A stretch of DNA of 64,000 nucleotides from JAGLON01 sp041394985 (GTDB taxonomy: Bacteria; Zixibacteria; MSB-5A5; GN15; JAAZOE01). Under the pieces are notes generated by a model that made no database searches, was not told the DNA's origin, and was given only the letters and a program-made list of their open reading frames with translations. The position numbers and the translations under genes were made by a program. Positions 34,514-43,433 of this stretch are shown in pieces (position 1 is the first letter of the stretch; every line of letters begins with the position of its first letter). The stretch lies in contig JAWLBI010000001.1 of the NCBI GenBank assembly GCA_041394985.1, positions 1,054,001 through 1,118,000 of the forward strand, in the 5' to 3' direction.

Positions 34514-34780
34514 CTAATCTTTGATTATGGCGTTTTTATGCGCATCAGGAGACCAGACGGGGAGAGGTCCGGAATCACCGGTAGTCGGGTCAAAGCGGTA
34601 GCGGTATGACGCATTTTGGTTATACTGCTCGAGCATCCAGGCCCAACCTTTTTTGTAGTATTCACACTCGTCGTTGAAGCAGACATATTGAAAGTGGTCG
34701 CCCCAGGTCGATTGCTCCGGGGGATTCCATTTGGTCAATTCCTGACCACAGTATTTGCAAGTCGGTTTTTCTGTACTCAT
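34514..34780 (-). CDS. Small zinc-ribbon (Ogr/Delta-like) protein
   Basis: An 88-residue protein from the ATG at 34780 (a longer reading to 34981 would run through the aprA terminator). Two cysteine pairs, CKYCG (near residue 8) and CFNDEC (near residue 40), form a zinc ribbon. It resembles ogr/Delta-like zinc finger proteins but is unlikely to be a phage regulator in this setting. It lies between aprA and the YkgJ gene, and a terminator separates it from aprA. Confidence 0.7.
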   Translation of the reverse strand: MSTEKPTCKYCGQELTKWNPPEQSTWGDHFQYVCFNDECEYYKKGWAWMLEQYNQNASYRYRFDPTTGDSGPLPVWSPDAHKNAIIKD

Positions 34781-34844
34781 ATCTGTATATACGCAATCTT
34801 TCCGGTTATTGAAACAGTCAGTGGCGATTTTTCGCCGCTGTTTG

Positions 34845-34880
34845 GCAAAAAAATCCTCCGGACGGCAAGCGTCCGGAGGA
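34845..34880 (-). terminator. Rho-independent terminator of sat-aprBA
   Basis: An 11-bp perfect stem (TCCTCCGGACG, 5-base loop, CGTCCGGAGGA) is followed on the minus strand by seven T residues, about 30 bases after the aprA stop codon. Confidence 0.93.
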
Positions 34881-34908
34881 CTGTATCGTTCAAAGTAACG
34901 GCAAATTA

Positions 34909-36831
34909 TCAGCCGCCGATGAGCTCGTGTTCCTGAGCTTTCGGATACACGTGCAGCATCGGGCGCTTGATCATTTCCCATTCGCCATTGTCCGGATTCC
35001 AGCGGCAGTTGGCGAAGCAGTGCCAGTTCTTCTCGTCCATCGTCGGGAAGTCGGAGCGGCGGTAGTAGCCCGGCCAGCGCGTTTCTTCACGGAACAGGAT
35101 GGTGCGAGTATGGGCTTCTGCCTGCCACATACGCTGTACATTTTCCCAGCAGCGGAGCAGGTCGTGGAGATCCTTGGCCGCGAGATTCGCGGAGTCCTCT
35201 TTGAGGAATGTAAGGAGCTCGAGGGCCCTATCCAGATGCGCTTTGTTGGTGGCGAACTGCGCGGAGACACCAGCAACATATTCGTCCATGATCTTCTGCA
35301 GACGGAACATGAACATCTTCGGGATAATGTAATGCGGGTTGATGTTAGGATCGGTGGTCTTACCGGAGAACTCTTCGTAGATCTTGAGCGGCTTGAAGGC
35401 AAGGTCTTTGTACTCGTCTACTTTACCCTTGTCGACATTCGGCAGGGTATTGTTTTCGACGATGAACTTGATACAAGCTTTACCGGTGATACGACCTTCA
35501 GCATGTGAACCGGAGGAGAACTTGTGCGAGGAGGCGCCGGAAGCGTCGCCAGCGCAGAAGAGACCCTTGACGGTCGACATGTTGGCATAACCCCAGAAGT
35601 ACTCACCCTTGGTTTCGGCGGACTGCAGGTCGGCAGGACCGGAAACCCAGGCGCCGGAAGCGCCGGAGTGGGAACCGATGAAGTACGGTTCGGCCGCGGC
35701 GATTTCTGACGGAGCCTTTTCAGGTTCGATGTTCGAAGCGGCCCAGAGAATGGCCTGTGAGATGGTCATGTCAAGGAAGTCTTCCCAGGCTTCGGCTTCG
35801 AGTTCTTTTAATTTCTTCTTGGCGGCTTTTTCGTCACCAGACTCGGCGGCAATCTTCTGGATCGCAGTATCGGTGCGCATGAAGATCGGGCCTTTGCCTT
35901 CCATGACGTCAAGCATACCCAGCCAGTTACGGAGGTTGGCCGGAATCGGCTTCACCAGACCGTACGGCTTCCAGCTTTCGAGCTCATCGCGACGTTCGAC
36001 CATGTAGCTTCCGCCGAGGGCGTTGAGGGCCTGCGCCTTGAAGAGCAGGAACCAGGCGCCGACCGGGCCATAAGCGTCTTTGAATCGAACCGGGATGAAG
36101 CGGACTTCCTGAGACGTCAGCTCAGCGCCGGCGCGCAGGGTGAAGTAGGTGGAGGAGCCGGAGTTCCACGGAGGATACCAGGCGCGTCCAAGGCCTTCAC
36201 CGGTTGACCGAGGCTTGAAGACGTGTACCGCACCGCCCATGGCGCACATGACGGCTTTGGCACGGAAGACATAATATTTGTTTTCACGAGTGCTGAAACC
36301 AACAGCGCCGGCAATGCGGTCGCCGTCCATCAACGGCTCGGTGATGAAAACGCGTTCGAAATATTCGCCACCGGCTTCGGTGAGCGCATTCTTGGCGGCT
36401 TCAGCGACGATAACCTTGTAGGATTCGCCGTTGATCATCAGCTGCCAGCGACCTTCGTGAACATAGCCGCCGTTTTCATCGGTCCAGATCGGCAGACCCC
36501 ATTTTTCATAGAGGTGAACCGTGGAGTCGACGTGACGCGCGATATTCGCGACGAGGTCTTCACGAATAATACCCATAAGGTCCATGCGGACATAGTCCAC
36601 ATAATCTTTTACGGTGTTTTTGCCTTCGTGGAGGCCAACATACTGGTTAATGGCGGAGAGGCCCATGGCCACAGCGCCGGAACGATCCATGGCAGCCTTG
36701 TCAACCAGGGTTACCTTGAGACCATTTTTCTTCGCCCAGTAGGAAGCTTCAACTGCGGCACCGCAAGAGGCCATACCGCCACCAATAATCAGAAGATCTG
36801 TGGTGACTTCGACAGTTTCGAAATTCTGCAT
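34909..36831 (-). CDS. aprA: Adenylylsulfate reductase, alpha subunit
   Basis: A 640-residue flavoprotein of the fumarate reductase/succinate dehydrogenase fold. It has the FAD-binding GGGMASCGAA near residue 17, the AprA-typical DRSGAVAMGLSAINQYVG, and CCGDASGASSHKFSSG-type (here FCAGDASGASSHKFSSGSHAEGR) in the second FAD region. It reduces APS to sulfite and AMP in the cytoplasm with electrons from AprB and the Qmo complex. It is the last gene of sat-aprB-aprA, 18 bases after aprB. Confidence 0.97.
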   Translation of the reverse strand: MQNFETVEVTTDLLIIGGGMASCGAAVEASYWAKKNGLKVTLVDKAAMDRSGAVAMGLSAINQYVGLHEGKNTVKDYVDYVRMDLMGIIREDLVANIARHVDSTVHLYEKWGLPIWTDENGGYVHEGRWQLMINGESYKVIVAEAAKNALTEAGGEYFERVFITEPLMDGDRIAGAVGFSTRENKYYVFRAKAVMCAMGGAVHVFKPRSTGEGLGRAWYPPWNSGSSTYFTLRAGAELTSQEVRFIPVRFKDAYGPVGAWFLLFKAQALNALGGSYMVERRDELESWKPYGLVKPIPANLRNWLGMLDVMEGKGPIFMRTDTAIQKIAAESGDEKAAKKKLKELEAEAWEDFLDMTISQAILWAASNIEPEKAPSEIAAAEPYFIGSHSGASGAWVSGPADLQSAETKGEYFWGYANMSTVKGLFCAGDASGASSHKFSSGSHAEGRITGKACIKFIVENNTLPNVDKGKVDEYKDLAFKPLKIYEEFSGKTTDPNINPHYIIPKMFMFRLQKIMDEYVAGVSAQFATNKAHLDRALELLTFLKEDSANLAAKDLHDLLRCWENVQRMWQAEAHTRTILFREETRWPGYYRRSDFPTMDEKNWHCFANCRWNPDNGEWEMIKRPMLHVYPKAQEHELIGG

Positions 36832-36849
36832 TTTATTCTTCCTCCAGGT

Positions 36850-37290
36850 TTACTTGATAGTATAAAGTGCATCAAGTCTTAACGCTTCAGGCTCTTGAGC
36901 CAGCACTTCGCTGTTCAAGTCGTCATGAGCGGTGCCATAGCCACCACCCGGGACAGCCTTACCCTCTTCCGTCGTACGGATCGGGAATTTGAAACGCTTC
37001 AGCATGTTGTTACGGAATTTAACCGTCCACATGATGCTGTCGGTCGAACGCATCGGCGTAACCGTCGCACCCATCGGAACGAAATCCGCATAGCCGCGAA
37101 CTTCAACAGCCTGGGTCGGACAAATCTTGACGCAGCTGTAGCATTCCCAGCACATTTCCGGTTCCTGATTATAGGCCTTCATCAGGTCTTTGTTCAGAAC
37201 CATAAGGTCGTTAGGGCAAATATACTGGCAGGCAGTTTTGTCCAGTGCTTTGCACCCATCGCATTTTTCGGGGTTTACAAAACTAGGCAT
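36850..37290 (-). CDS. aprB: Adenylylsulfate reductase, beta (Fe-S) subunit
   Basis: A 146-residue ferredoxin-like subunit with two [4Fe-4S] motifs: CDGCKALDKTACQYICP (near residue 10) and CWECYSCVKICP (near residue 48), plus the C-terminal tail that wraps around AprA. It passes electrons from the membrane Qmo complex to the FAD of AprA. A strong GGAGGAA precedes the ATG. The long first-cluster spacing is normal for AprB. Confidence 0.97.
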   Translation of the reverse strand: MPSFVNPEKCDGCKALDKTACQYICPNDLMVLNKDLMKAYNQEPEMCWECYSCVKICPTQAVEVRGYADFVPMGATVTPMRSTDSIMWTVKFRNNMLKRFKFPIRTTEEGKAVPGGGYGTAHDDLNSEVLAQEPEALRLDALYTIK

Positions 37291-37361
37291 ACATTCCTCC
37301 TATTGGAAGTTTCCCGATTTGTGTCTCTTTTGCCTTAAACTTGTCATAAGTCTATTTTCAG

Positions 37362-38594
37362 TTATTTCTTTCTCTCGACTTTCGCATCGCCGGTCGCATG
37401 GCCGTGCATCTTGACCTCGACCTTGTCCTCATCCTTCAAGCCGCCGTAATACTTGCGCAGAATCGCGAGCACTTCGGGACGTGAGAATTCGGCCGGAACA
37501 TCGCCGCCCTCGGAGAGAGCCTTGCGAAGCGCCGTACCGGACAGGAACAGACGGTCTTCTTTCGCATGCGGGCAGGTCTTCATGGAAGCCATACCGCCGC
37601 ACTTGTAGCACCAGAATGTCCAGTCGATCGGGAGCATCTTGCACTCGAGCGCGCCGTCCCACAATTTGTGGAAAATGTCCTGCGCATCGAACGGACCATA
37701 GTAGTTGCCGACACCGGCATGGTCACGGCCGATAATCATGTGCGTGCAGCCGAAGTTCTGGCGGAACACGGCGTGGAGGAGACCTTCACGCGGACCGGCA
37801 TAGCGCATATCCAGAGGATAGCCGCCCGTTACGACGCGTCCTTTATCGAAATAGTAATCAACGAGAGTGTTGATGCAGTTGACGCGAACATCCGCCGGAA
37901 TGTCGCCCGGTTTCAGTTTACCGACCAGCTGGTGAATGTACAGACCATCGGAAACTTCAATCGCGATCTTGGCGAGATATTCATGTGAGCGGTGCATCGG
38001 ATTACGAAGCTGCAGCGCAGCGATCGTCTTCCAGCCCTTCTCGGCAAATACCTTGCGGCTTTCAGCCGGACGCTGGTAAATACCCGCGAATTCCTTCGGG
38101 AAGTAGCTTTCGGAAAGAACTTTAACCGGACCGGCCAGGTTCCATTCCTTCTGCTCCATGACCATCTTGACACCGGGGTGTTCTTTGTCGGTCGTGGTAT
38201 AGACGTGCTTGCATTCGAACTCTTTGTCGATCTTGTAGCACTCGGTCACTTTCATCGTGCCCATGACTTCGTTGGTCTCGCCGGAAATCAAGCAGATCTC
38301 GGTGCCCGGAGCGATCTTGTTCTCATGCGACAGTGTTACCGGAATCGGCCAGAATGTGCCATTGGCCAGTTTCATATCCTGGCAGACGCCTTTCCAGTCG
38401 GCTTCGGTCATGAAACCCTCGAGCGGAGTGAAACCACCGATACCGATAAAAATCAGGTCGCCGGTTTCGCGAGTTGTCATGACGACTTTCGGCAGGCCTG
38501 CGGCCCGCTTCAATTCGGCTTCGCGCTCCTTGCCTTCAAGGAGACAAATTTTCAACTCAGCACTTCCGTGAGGTGAGATTAAATTGTCAGCCAT
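37362..38594 (-). CDS. sat: Sulfate adenylyltransferase (ATP sulfurylase)
   Basis: A 410-residue enzyme of the homo-oligomeric Sat type. It has the ATP-binding QLRNPMHRSHEYL, the GRDHAGVGNYYGPFDAQ block and the C-terminal SGTALRKALSEGG. It activates sulfate with ATP to APS in the cytoplasm. It is the first gene of sat-aprB-aprA. The upstream region has a candidate redox operator and promoter. The cysteine set near residue 322-332 (CYKCGGMASMKTCPH) suggests bound zinc, as in Sat of other sulfate reducers. Confidence 0.97.
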   Translation of the reverse strand: MADNLISPHGSAELKICLLEGKEREAELKRAAGLPKVVMTTRETGDLIFIGIGGFTPLEGFMTEADWKGVCQDMKLANGTFWPIPVTLSHENKIAPGTEICLISGETNEVMGTMKVTECYKIDKEFECKHVYTTTDKEHPGVKMVMEQKEWNLAGPVKVLSESYFPKEFAGIYQRPAESRKVFAEKGWKTIAALQLRNPMHRSHEYLAKIAIEVSDGLYIHQLVGKLKPGDIPADVRVNCINTLVDYYFDKGRVVTGGYPLDMRYAGPREGLLHAVFRQNFGCTHMIIGRDHAGVGNYYGPFDAQDIFHKLWDGALECKMLPIDWTFWCYKCGGMASMKTCPHAKEDRLFLSGTALRKALSEGGDVPAEFSRPEVLAILRKYYGGLKDEDKVEVKMHGHATGDAKVERKK

Positions 38595-38625
38595 ATCTCA
38601 TCCCGTCCTACGTTAGAGTGTCTTG

Positions 38626-38655
38626 TATATATGTTTACGCTATATTTTTCGGCAA
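38626..38655 (-). promoter_or_regulatory. Candidate sat promoter
   Basis: On the minus strand a TTGCCG (38650-38655) and TATATA (38626-38631) are 18 bases apart, giving a start of transcription about 25 bases before the sat ATG. The operator-like palindrome at 38658-38675 ends just upstream of the -35. Both hexamers match the consensus in four of six positions. Confidence 0.35.
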
Positions 38656-38657
38656 GG

Positions 38658-38675
38658 TTGTGACTTTTTTCACAA
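38658..38675. promoter_or_regulatory. Rex/HcpR-type operator upstream of sat
   Basis: A perfect palindrome TTGTGA-N6-TCACAA. This is the form bound by Rex (TTGTGAAnnnnTTCACAA) and by CRP/FNR-type regulators such as HcpR. Both are known to control sat and other sulfate-reduction genes in Desulfovibrio. Here it adjoins the candidate sat -35. A weaker match with an intact right half lies at 38735-38752. Confidence 0.6.
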
Positions 38676-39163
38676 GCGTTTTGATTAAAAAAACGGCCTA
38701 CGCCTCCATTTTTCATTCTTTTTTGCCGAAAAGAATGTACTTATTTTCACAAGCGAAGTCAAGCGAAATCAAGGATTTTCGCATATTTTTTGGGCTTTTT
38801 TGTCTAATTTTAGAAGTATGCGACACGGAACAAAAAATTCCCCCTTCGCATTACAATATTAGCCCTAATTCACTAATAATCCCTAATATGTTGCAAGTGA
38901 GTATACTCAAGACAAAAAATAATTTATTGCTTCATAAGTGCATGGAATACAACAACTAATGAGGTTCAGCGTGGTGCCGATTAGTGTATTATCCGGCAAT
39001 ATGTTACCCGTGAGTGCGTACGTTTGCGATAGTGCGGATAGCCCCGTTTCAATCTTCCGAGCCGATGACTGTAAAGTACCGGTATTATGCCGTATCTGGC
39101 CTGATAGACTAAATTTGAGGGGGGAGGAGCGAAGAAAGAGAGACCGATGTATTTGCTATCAGA

Positions 39164-39181
39164 TTGTGAAAAAAGTAACAA
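39164..39181. promoter_or_regulatory. Rex/HcpR-type operator upstream of qmoC
   Basis: TTGTGA-N6-TAACAA, one mismatch from the palindrome upstream of sat, located 5 bases before the -35 of the candidate qmoC promoter. Confidence 0.5.
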
Positions 39182-39186
39182 AATCC

Positions 39187-39215
39187 TTGACATAATATGA
39201 CTCGGCGACTATTTT
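39187..39215 (+). promoter_or_regulatory. Candidate qmoC promoter
   Basis: A consensus -35 TTGACA (39187-39192) and TATTTT (39210-39215) are separated by 17 bases; transcription would start near 39222, about 70 bases before the qmoC ATG. Confidence 0.5.
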
Positions 39216-39289
39216 CTAAATCGGAAAGATGGCCTAATTTATTGCGAACAGCATGTGGGCCGTCGTGGGCCCAATTAAGGAGCGAAATT

Positions 39290-40519
39290 ATGGCTGAGTA
39301 TCGCCGCATCGATCCCGATTTGCAGTTCATTCGGGAATTAAAACAGGCCGGCGGAGACACCATGAAAAAGTGTTTTCAGTGCGCCACCTGCTCGGTCGTG
39401 TGTAACCTCTCCCCGGACGACAAGCCGTTTCCGCGCAAGGAAATGATTATGTCGCAGTGGGGACAGGTCGATGAGTTGGTCAAGGATCCCGATATCTGGC
39501 TGTGTTATCAATGCAACGATTGCAGTACCAACTGCCCGCGCGGCGCCAAGCCGGGCGATCTGATGGCCGCAATCCGCAGTGTTGTCTATAAACGATTCGC
39601 CACCCCGGCGTTCATGGGAGCGGCCCTGGCCTCGCCGAAAGCCCTGCCGTTTCTGTTCCTGCTGCCGGCGCTTATCATGTGGGCCTGTATCGTCCTCTTT
39701 GCGCCGCAAAATGCCGACGGCACATTCGTCTTCATGAGCTCGGAAATCGTCGACTTCAACCTGTTTCTCCCGCACAGCTCCGTCGATGCCCTGTTCGTTC
39801 TCGGCAATATTCTGATTTTCCTCCTCGCGGCGGTCGGATTCCGGAAATTCTGGCAGGCACTGAAGAGCAATGGCGATGAAGAAAAGGTCTCATTCCTCAA
39901 AGCCGCCTGGTCGACGCTTTATGAGGTCATTAATCATTCCCGCTTCATGGAATGCGATGAGAACAAGGGCCGCGGCACGGCGCATATTCTGGTATTAGGC
40001 GGATTCGTCGGCGCAATGATCACAACCGGCTGTGTGTTCGTGTTCATTTTCATTCCGCATTACCTGGGCATGCTCGGCCTGGAAAACTGGCACTCCTTCT
40101 TCGAACTGCCGCTCGATTTGCCGCACCCGGTCAAGTTCATCGGCGCATTCAGCGGATTGCTCCTGTTCCTGGGTACCGGCATCATGATTTTCCGGCGCTG
40201 GGCGGATAAGGATAAAGTCGGGGCATCCGGATATGCCGACAACCTGTTCCTCTACATTATGTTTTTCACCGGATTCACCGGCATGATCTCCTGGCTGTTC
40301 CGAGCTGGCGGTGTGGCGGGATTCGCCTACACCAGCTATTTCATTCACATCCTGTTCGTCTATTTCCTGCTCTGGTATATGCCATACTCGAAATTCGCTC
40401 ACATGATTTTCCGCACACTGGCCCTGACTTATGCCACGATGATCGGTCGCATACCTCGCTGCGAAGTAAAAGAAGCGCAGCAATCCGAAGCCAAGCCGCA
40501 GCCGGCAGCCACGCACTGA
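39290..40519 (+). CDS. qmoC: Quinone-interacting membrane-bound oxidoreductase subunit QmoC
   Basis: A 409-residue protein from the ATG at 39290 (AAGGAG upstream; a longer reading from 39197 is unlikely). An N-terminal HdrC-like part carries two [4Fe-4S] motifs (CFQCATCSVVCNL and CYQCNDCSTNCPRG, about residues 24-85). It is followed by a cytochrome b-type membrane domain with six helices and conserved histidines for haem b. QmoC takes electrons from menaquinol and passes them through QmoAB to AprAB. qmoA and qmoB are normally upstream; here they are not adjacent, and a qmoB end appears at the right edge of the window. Confidence 0.9.
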   Translation: MAEYRRIDPDLQFIRELKQAGGDTMKKCFQCATCSVVCNLSPDDKPFPRKEMIMSQWGQVDELVKDPDIWLCYQCNDCSTNCPRGAKPGDLMAAIRSVVYKRFATPAFMGAALASPKALPFLFLLPALIMWACIVLFAPQNADGTFVFMSSEIVDFNLFLPHSSVDALFVLGNILIFLLAAVGFRKFWQALKSNGDEEKVSFLKAAWSTLYEVINHSRFMECDENKGRGTAHILVLGGFVGAMITTGCVFVFIFIPHYLGMLGLENWHSFFELPLDLPHPVKFIGAFSGLLLFLGTGIMIFRRWADKDKVGASGYADNLFLYIMFFTGFTGMISWLFRAGGVAGFAYTSYFIHILFVYFLLWYMPYSKFAHMIFRTLALTYATMIGRIPRCEVKEAQQSEAKPQPAATH

Positions 40520-40537
40520 TTCTGAAATGAAGATATC

Positions 40538-40565
40538 AAGGGAGCCCTCGGGGCTCCCTTTTTTT
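40538..40565 (+). terminator. Rho-independent terminator after qmoC
   Basis: A 10-bp perfect stem (AAGGGAGCCC, 3-base loop, GGGCTCCCTT) followed by TTTTT, 18 bases after the qmoC stop codon. Confidence 0.93.
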
Positions 40566-40644
40566 GTTTCATATATTGTCTTCCGTATTGTGAGATGGTA
40601 TTTTATATGCAATCACAAGGCAAAAACAATAAGGAACGTGTGCT

Positions 40645-41973
40645 ATGAGCAAGGGTATCCGAGATCTCTGGCAAAATGAAGATTGGTGGGCGGTCTGGAT
40701 CGGCTTCGCCATCAACTTCGCCGCTCTCGCGGGCATCATTCCCAAGATTCCGAAAATAAAAAAATGGACCGACAGTCCGCTGGATGCATTTCTAGTTATC
40801 AAAGAAGGCGTCGTTACCGGGAATATCATCCTCCCGCTCATTCTCCTGCTGATTGGAATGTGCGTCCTGACACTGATCGCAATCGCCGTTATGAAAACCA
40901 AACCGGTCGGCCAGTACGTTGCAGGATTTTCGGTGATTTTCATGTTGGCGGTAGTATCCTACTGGATTGCCGATCAGGCCAATGTCAAATACTGGGGACT
41001 GAGCTATGCCATGTGGGGGCTATTGGTCGGCTTGCTGATATCCAATACTATCGGTACACCAAAATGGCTTCTGGCCGGAGCCCAGACCGAACTGTTTATC
41101 AAGACCGGTCTGGTGCTGATGGGCTGTGAAATTCTGTTCAAAAAGATTCTCGCACTGGGGCCTCCGGGACTCATGGTTGCCTGGATTGTGACACCGATCG
41201 TCGTTATCTTTATGTACGTCTTCGCAGTCAAAGTACTGAAAATGAAAAACAAAGCGCTGGCCATGATCGTCGCCGCGGCAACCTCGGTGTGCGGCGTTTC
41301 GGCTGCCATCGCGACCGCAGCCGCCTGCCGAGCCAAGAAAGAAGACCTCACGCTGGCCGTCGGCATGACCCTGATCTTTACTGTTCTGATGATGGTATTG
41401 ATGCCTATCGGTATCAAAGCCATCGGCATGGATCAGGTTCTCGGCGGCGCATGGATGGGCGGCACGATCGACTCTACCGGCGCAGTCGTCGCGGCCGGCT
41501 CGATGCTCGGCCCGAAGGCGGAAAAAGTTGCCGCCGTCGTCAAGATGATTCAAAATGTCCTGATCGGGTTATTAGCCTTCTGTGTTGCCATCTTCTGGTG
41601 CTGCTCAGTCGAGCGAGCGCCCGACGGCGCTAAGCCGAACATCGGCGAAATCTGGAATCGCTTCCCGAAATTCGTCATCGGATTCGCCGGCGCATCACTC
41701 CTGTTTTCATTCATCGTTTTGCCTGCGATGGGCGGTGACTTCAAGGTCGTCGAGGCCGATATCATCTCGCCGATTACCAGCCCCCTTCGCGGATGGTTCT
41801 TCTGTCTGGCCTTCGTAGCTATCGGCCTGGAATCGAATTTTAAGAGCATGATCGAGCGGATGGAAGGCGGCAAGCCGATGACGCTGTATATCGTCGGACA
41901 GTCGTTCAATCTCGTGTTGACGCTGGCCGTCGCCTATCTGGCGTTCATGATGATGTTCCCGAATGCGATTTAA
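40645..41973 (+). CDS. YeiH-family transporter (putative sulfate/sulfite exporter)
   Basis: A 442-residue polytopic protein with about 11-12 helices. The YeiH family (annotated as putative sulfate exporter) shows here in NTIGTPKWLLAGAQTELFIKTGLVLMG, TSVCGVSAAIATAAACRAK and GAWMGGTIDSTGAVVAAG. The position between qmoC and the dsr region supports a role in moving sulfur oxyanions or a related anion across the inner membrane. Direction and substrate are unproven. A GGAAC-type ribosome-binding sequence is weak. Confidence 0.85.
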   Translation: MSKGIRDLWQNEDWWAVWIGFAINFAALAGIIPKIPKIKKWTDSPLDAFLVIKEGVVTGNIILPLILLLIGMCVLTLIAIAVMKTKPVGQYVAGFSVIFMLAVVSYWIADQANVKYWGLSYAMWGLLVGLLISNTIGTPKWLLAGAQTELFIKTGLVLMGCEILFKKILALGPPGLMVAWIVTPIVVIFMYVFAVKVLKMKNKALAMIVAAATSVCGVSAAIATAAACRAKKEDLTLAVGMTLIFTVLMMVLMPIGIKAIGMDQVLGGAWMGGTIDSTGAVVAAGSMLGPKAEKVAAVVKMIQNVLIGLLAFCVAIFWCCSVERAPDGAKPNIGEIWNRFPKFVIGFAGASLLFSFIVLPAMGGDFKVVEADIISPITSPLRGWFFCLAFVAIGLESNFKSMIERMEGGKPMTLYIVGQSFNLVLTLAVAYLAFMMMFPNAI

Positions 41974-41976
41974 GAG

Positions 41977-42261
41977 ATGAAACGATCTATAGTACAAATG
42001 CGCATGTTACCCTGGCTGAAATTGATTGCCGGGACGATTCTGCTTGGCCTTTTGGCCTTAACGCTATTCTCCGGATATACGCCGCCGGGAGTACTGGGCG
42101 AAGTCATTCGCCACAATCGAGACATAAATCTCGACGCCTCGCCGTTTTTCTACAATGACGTGGAAAATATGACGGAAATTCTCAATGAGGCGGAACAAAT
42201 GCACCTGGAGGCGCGGTTACAGGAAGTAACTAATCTGAAACCAGAGACTAAGGCTAATTAA
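41977..42261 (+). CDS. Small single-pass membrane protein after the YeiH-like gene
   Basis: A 94-residue protein beginning 3 bases after the transporter stop. One helix (about residues 10-31) is followed by a periplasmic segment, SGYTPPGVLGEVIRHN, and a charged helix. I do not recognise the family. Tight spacing implies co-transcription and perhaps a helper or accessory subunit of the transporter. Confidence 0.6.
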   Translation: MKRSIVQMRMLPWLKLIAGTILLGLLALTLFSGYTPPGVLGEVIRHNRDINLDASPFFYNDVENMTEILNEAEQMHLEARLQEVTNLKPETKAN

Positions 42262-42277
42262 CTAATCTGGAGGGATA

Positions 42278-42715
42278 ATGTCCACTAAAGAAGTCCAGCA
42301 GAGACTTATCGACAACATGCGCAAATGGCAAAAGATCGAAGATATCTCCGTCGCCCAGTGCTCGGAAATCATCGCCAAAACCAAGAATCCGATTATTCGC
42401 ATGGTGATGGAAATCATCCGCAATGATTCCCAGAATCATTACCGGGTGCAGGAACTGATCGCGTCCAGCCTCGAAAAAGGTGTCAATTCGATCAGCCCCG
42501 ATGAAATCGCCGACGTATGGGATATGATTCAGAAGCACATCGACATGGAGAAAAAGGCCGAGGAACTCGCCCGCGACAGCGTCGAGGCCCTGTCCGGCAA
42601 AAAGATGGTCGTCCAGGAATATCTCCTGCACTACCTGCTCGAGGACGAGGAGAAACACGATCATCTGCTTGATAATCTCGAAACCATCAAAAAGGGATTG
42701 TATCCCTACGGTTGA
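42278..42715 (+). CDS. Ferritin-like domain protein
   Basis: A 145-residue all-helical protein with a good GGAGGG ribosome-binding sequence. Glutamate/histidine patterns (SQNHYRVQEL, DMEKKAEELARD, LLEDEEKHDHLL) resemble the four-helix diiron fold of ferritin-like proteins, though only the last helix gives a clear ExxH. It may store or buffer iron or remove peroxide. It ends with a strong terminator. Confidence 0.65.
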   Translation: MSTKEVQQRLIDNMRKWQKIEDISVAQCSEIIAKTKNPIIRMVMEIIRNDSQNHYRVQELIASSLEKGVNSISPDEIADVWDMIQKHIDMEKKAEELARDSVEALSGKKMVVQEYLLHYLLEDEEKHDHLLDNLETIKKGLYPYG

Positions 42716-42737
42716 TTTTCGAGCTCTCGAAATTTTA

Positions 42738-42768
42738 GGCGCGGCCGCCTTGGCCGCGCCTTTTTTTT
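42738..42768 (+). terminator. Rho-independent terminator
   Basis: A perfect 9-bp GC stem (GGCGCGGCC, 5-base loop, GGCCGCGCC) followed by eight T residues, 22 bases after the ferritin-like stop codon. Confidence 0.95.
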
Positions 42769-42928
42769 GCTCAAATTGTTATCTTTGCGTGAATAATTGC
42801 AACTTCCCATTGAAAATTCGAGGGCTTTTGATTATACTTACCAGTTGTAAAACAGGCAAAAATACACTTGCTATAAACGAAGATTTCTGGCATGGCCCGC
42901 CGGGGCGCGTGGCCATGAGGAGGAGAGA

Positions 42929-43381
42929 ATGAAATTAAAGACTGTCGAGCAAATCCTTGATTTTGCCATCGAAAAAGAGCAGGATGCTTCCGATTTTTAT
43001 ACCGGCCTGGCGCAGAAAATGAAAAAGCAGCATATGAAAAAAGTGTTCGAGGGGTTTGCCAAGGAAGAACAGGGTCACAAGAAAAAACTGCAGAATGTCA
43101 AGGCGGGCAAGTATGCCATGCCGGCCAAGCAAAAAGTGCAGAACCTGAAAATCGGCGATCACCTCGTCGAGGTCGAACTCAAGGCCGACATCGAATTTCA
43201 GGATGCGCTGATTCTGGCTATGAAAGCCGAAAAAGCCGCCTTTAAGTTGTACCATGAACTGGCCGAGGCATGCGATGATGACAAAGCCAAAAAGCTGTTC
43301 ATGTCTCTGGCGCAGGAAGAAGCCAAGCACAAACTGCGGTTCGAAATCGAATACGACGACTACACCTATTCCGAAAACTAA
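42929..43381 (+). CDS. Rubrerythrin-like ferritin-fold protein without rubredoxin domain
   Basis: A 150-residue four-helix diiron protein: EKEQDASDFY, FAKEEQGHKKKL, KAEKAAFKLYHEL and LAQEEAKHKLRFE give the paired ExxH ligands of rubrerythrin-type sites. It lacks the C-terminal Cys4 rubredoxin domain, as in sulerythrin-like and other short ferritin-family proteins. It likely reduces peroxide in this anaerobe. GGAGGAGAGA precedes the ATG. Confidence 0.85.
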   Translation: MKLKTVEQILDFAIEKEQDASDFYTGLAQKMKKQHMKKVFEGFAKEEQGHKKKLQNVKAGKYAMPAKQKVQNLKIGDHLVEVELKADIEFQDALILAMKAEKAAFKLYHELAEACDDDKAKKLFMSLAQEEAKHKLRFEIEYDDYTYSEN

Positions 43382-43401
43382 ATCGGATAATATAATTGTG
43401 A

Positions 43402-43433
43402 AAAAGCCTCGGATATTTCCGGGGCTTTTTTTA
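43402..43433 (+). terminator. Rho-independent terminator
   Basis: A hairpin AAAAGCC-(T)-CGGA / TCCG-(G)-GGCTTTT followed by T residues, 20 bases after the rubrerythrin-like stop codon. Confidence 0.9.

Larger units (their letters stand above)
38595..39289. other. Divergent control region between sat and qmoC, no gene seen
   Basis: About 700 AT-rich bases. Short open frames here (38573-38959 and 38938-39195, plus strand) lack ribosome-binding sites and family features and I regard them as non-coding. The region holds the operators and candidate promoters listed separately and a 12-base direct repeat TTTTCACAAGCG at 38667-38678 and 38744-38755. The long leader between the distal copy and either gene may hold further sites. 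Confidence 0.5.

Noticed and set aside
38573..39195. Two short plus-strand frames between sat and qmoC
   Set aside because: No ribosome-binding sites, no family features and AT-rich non-coding composition; the region looks like a control region.
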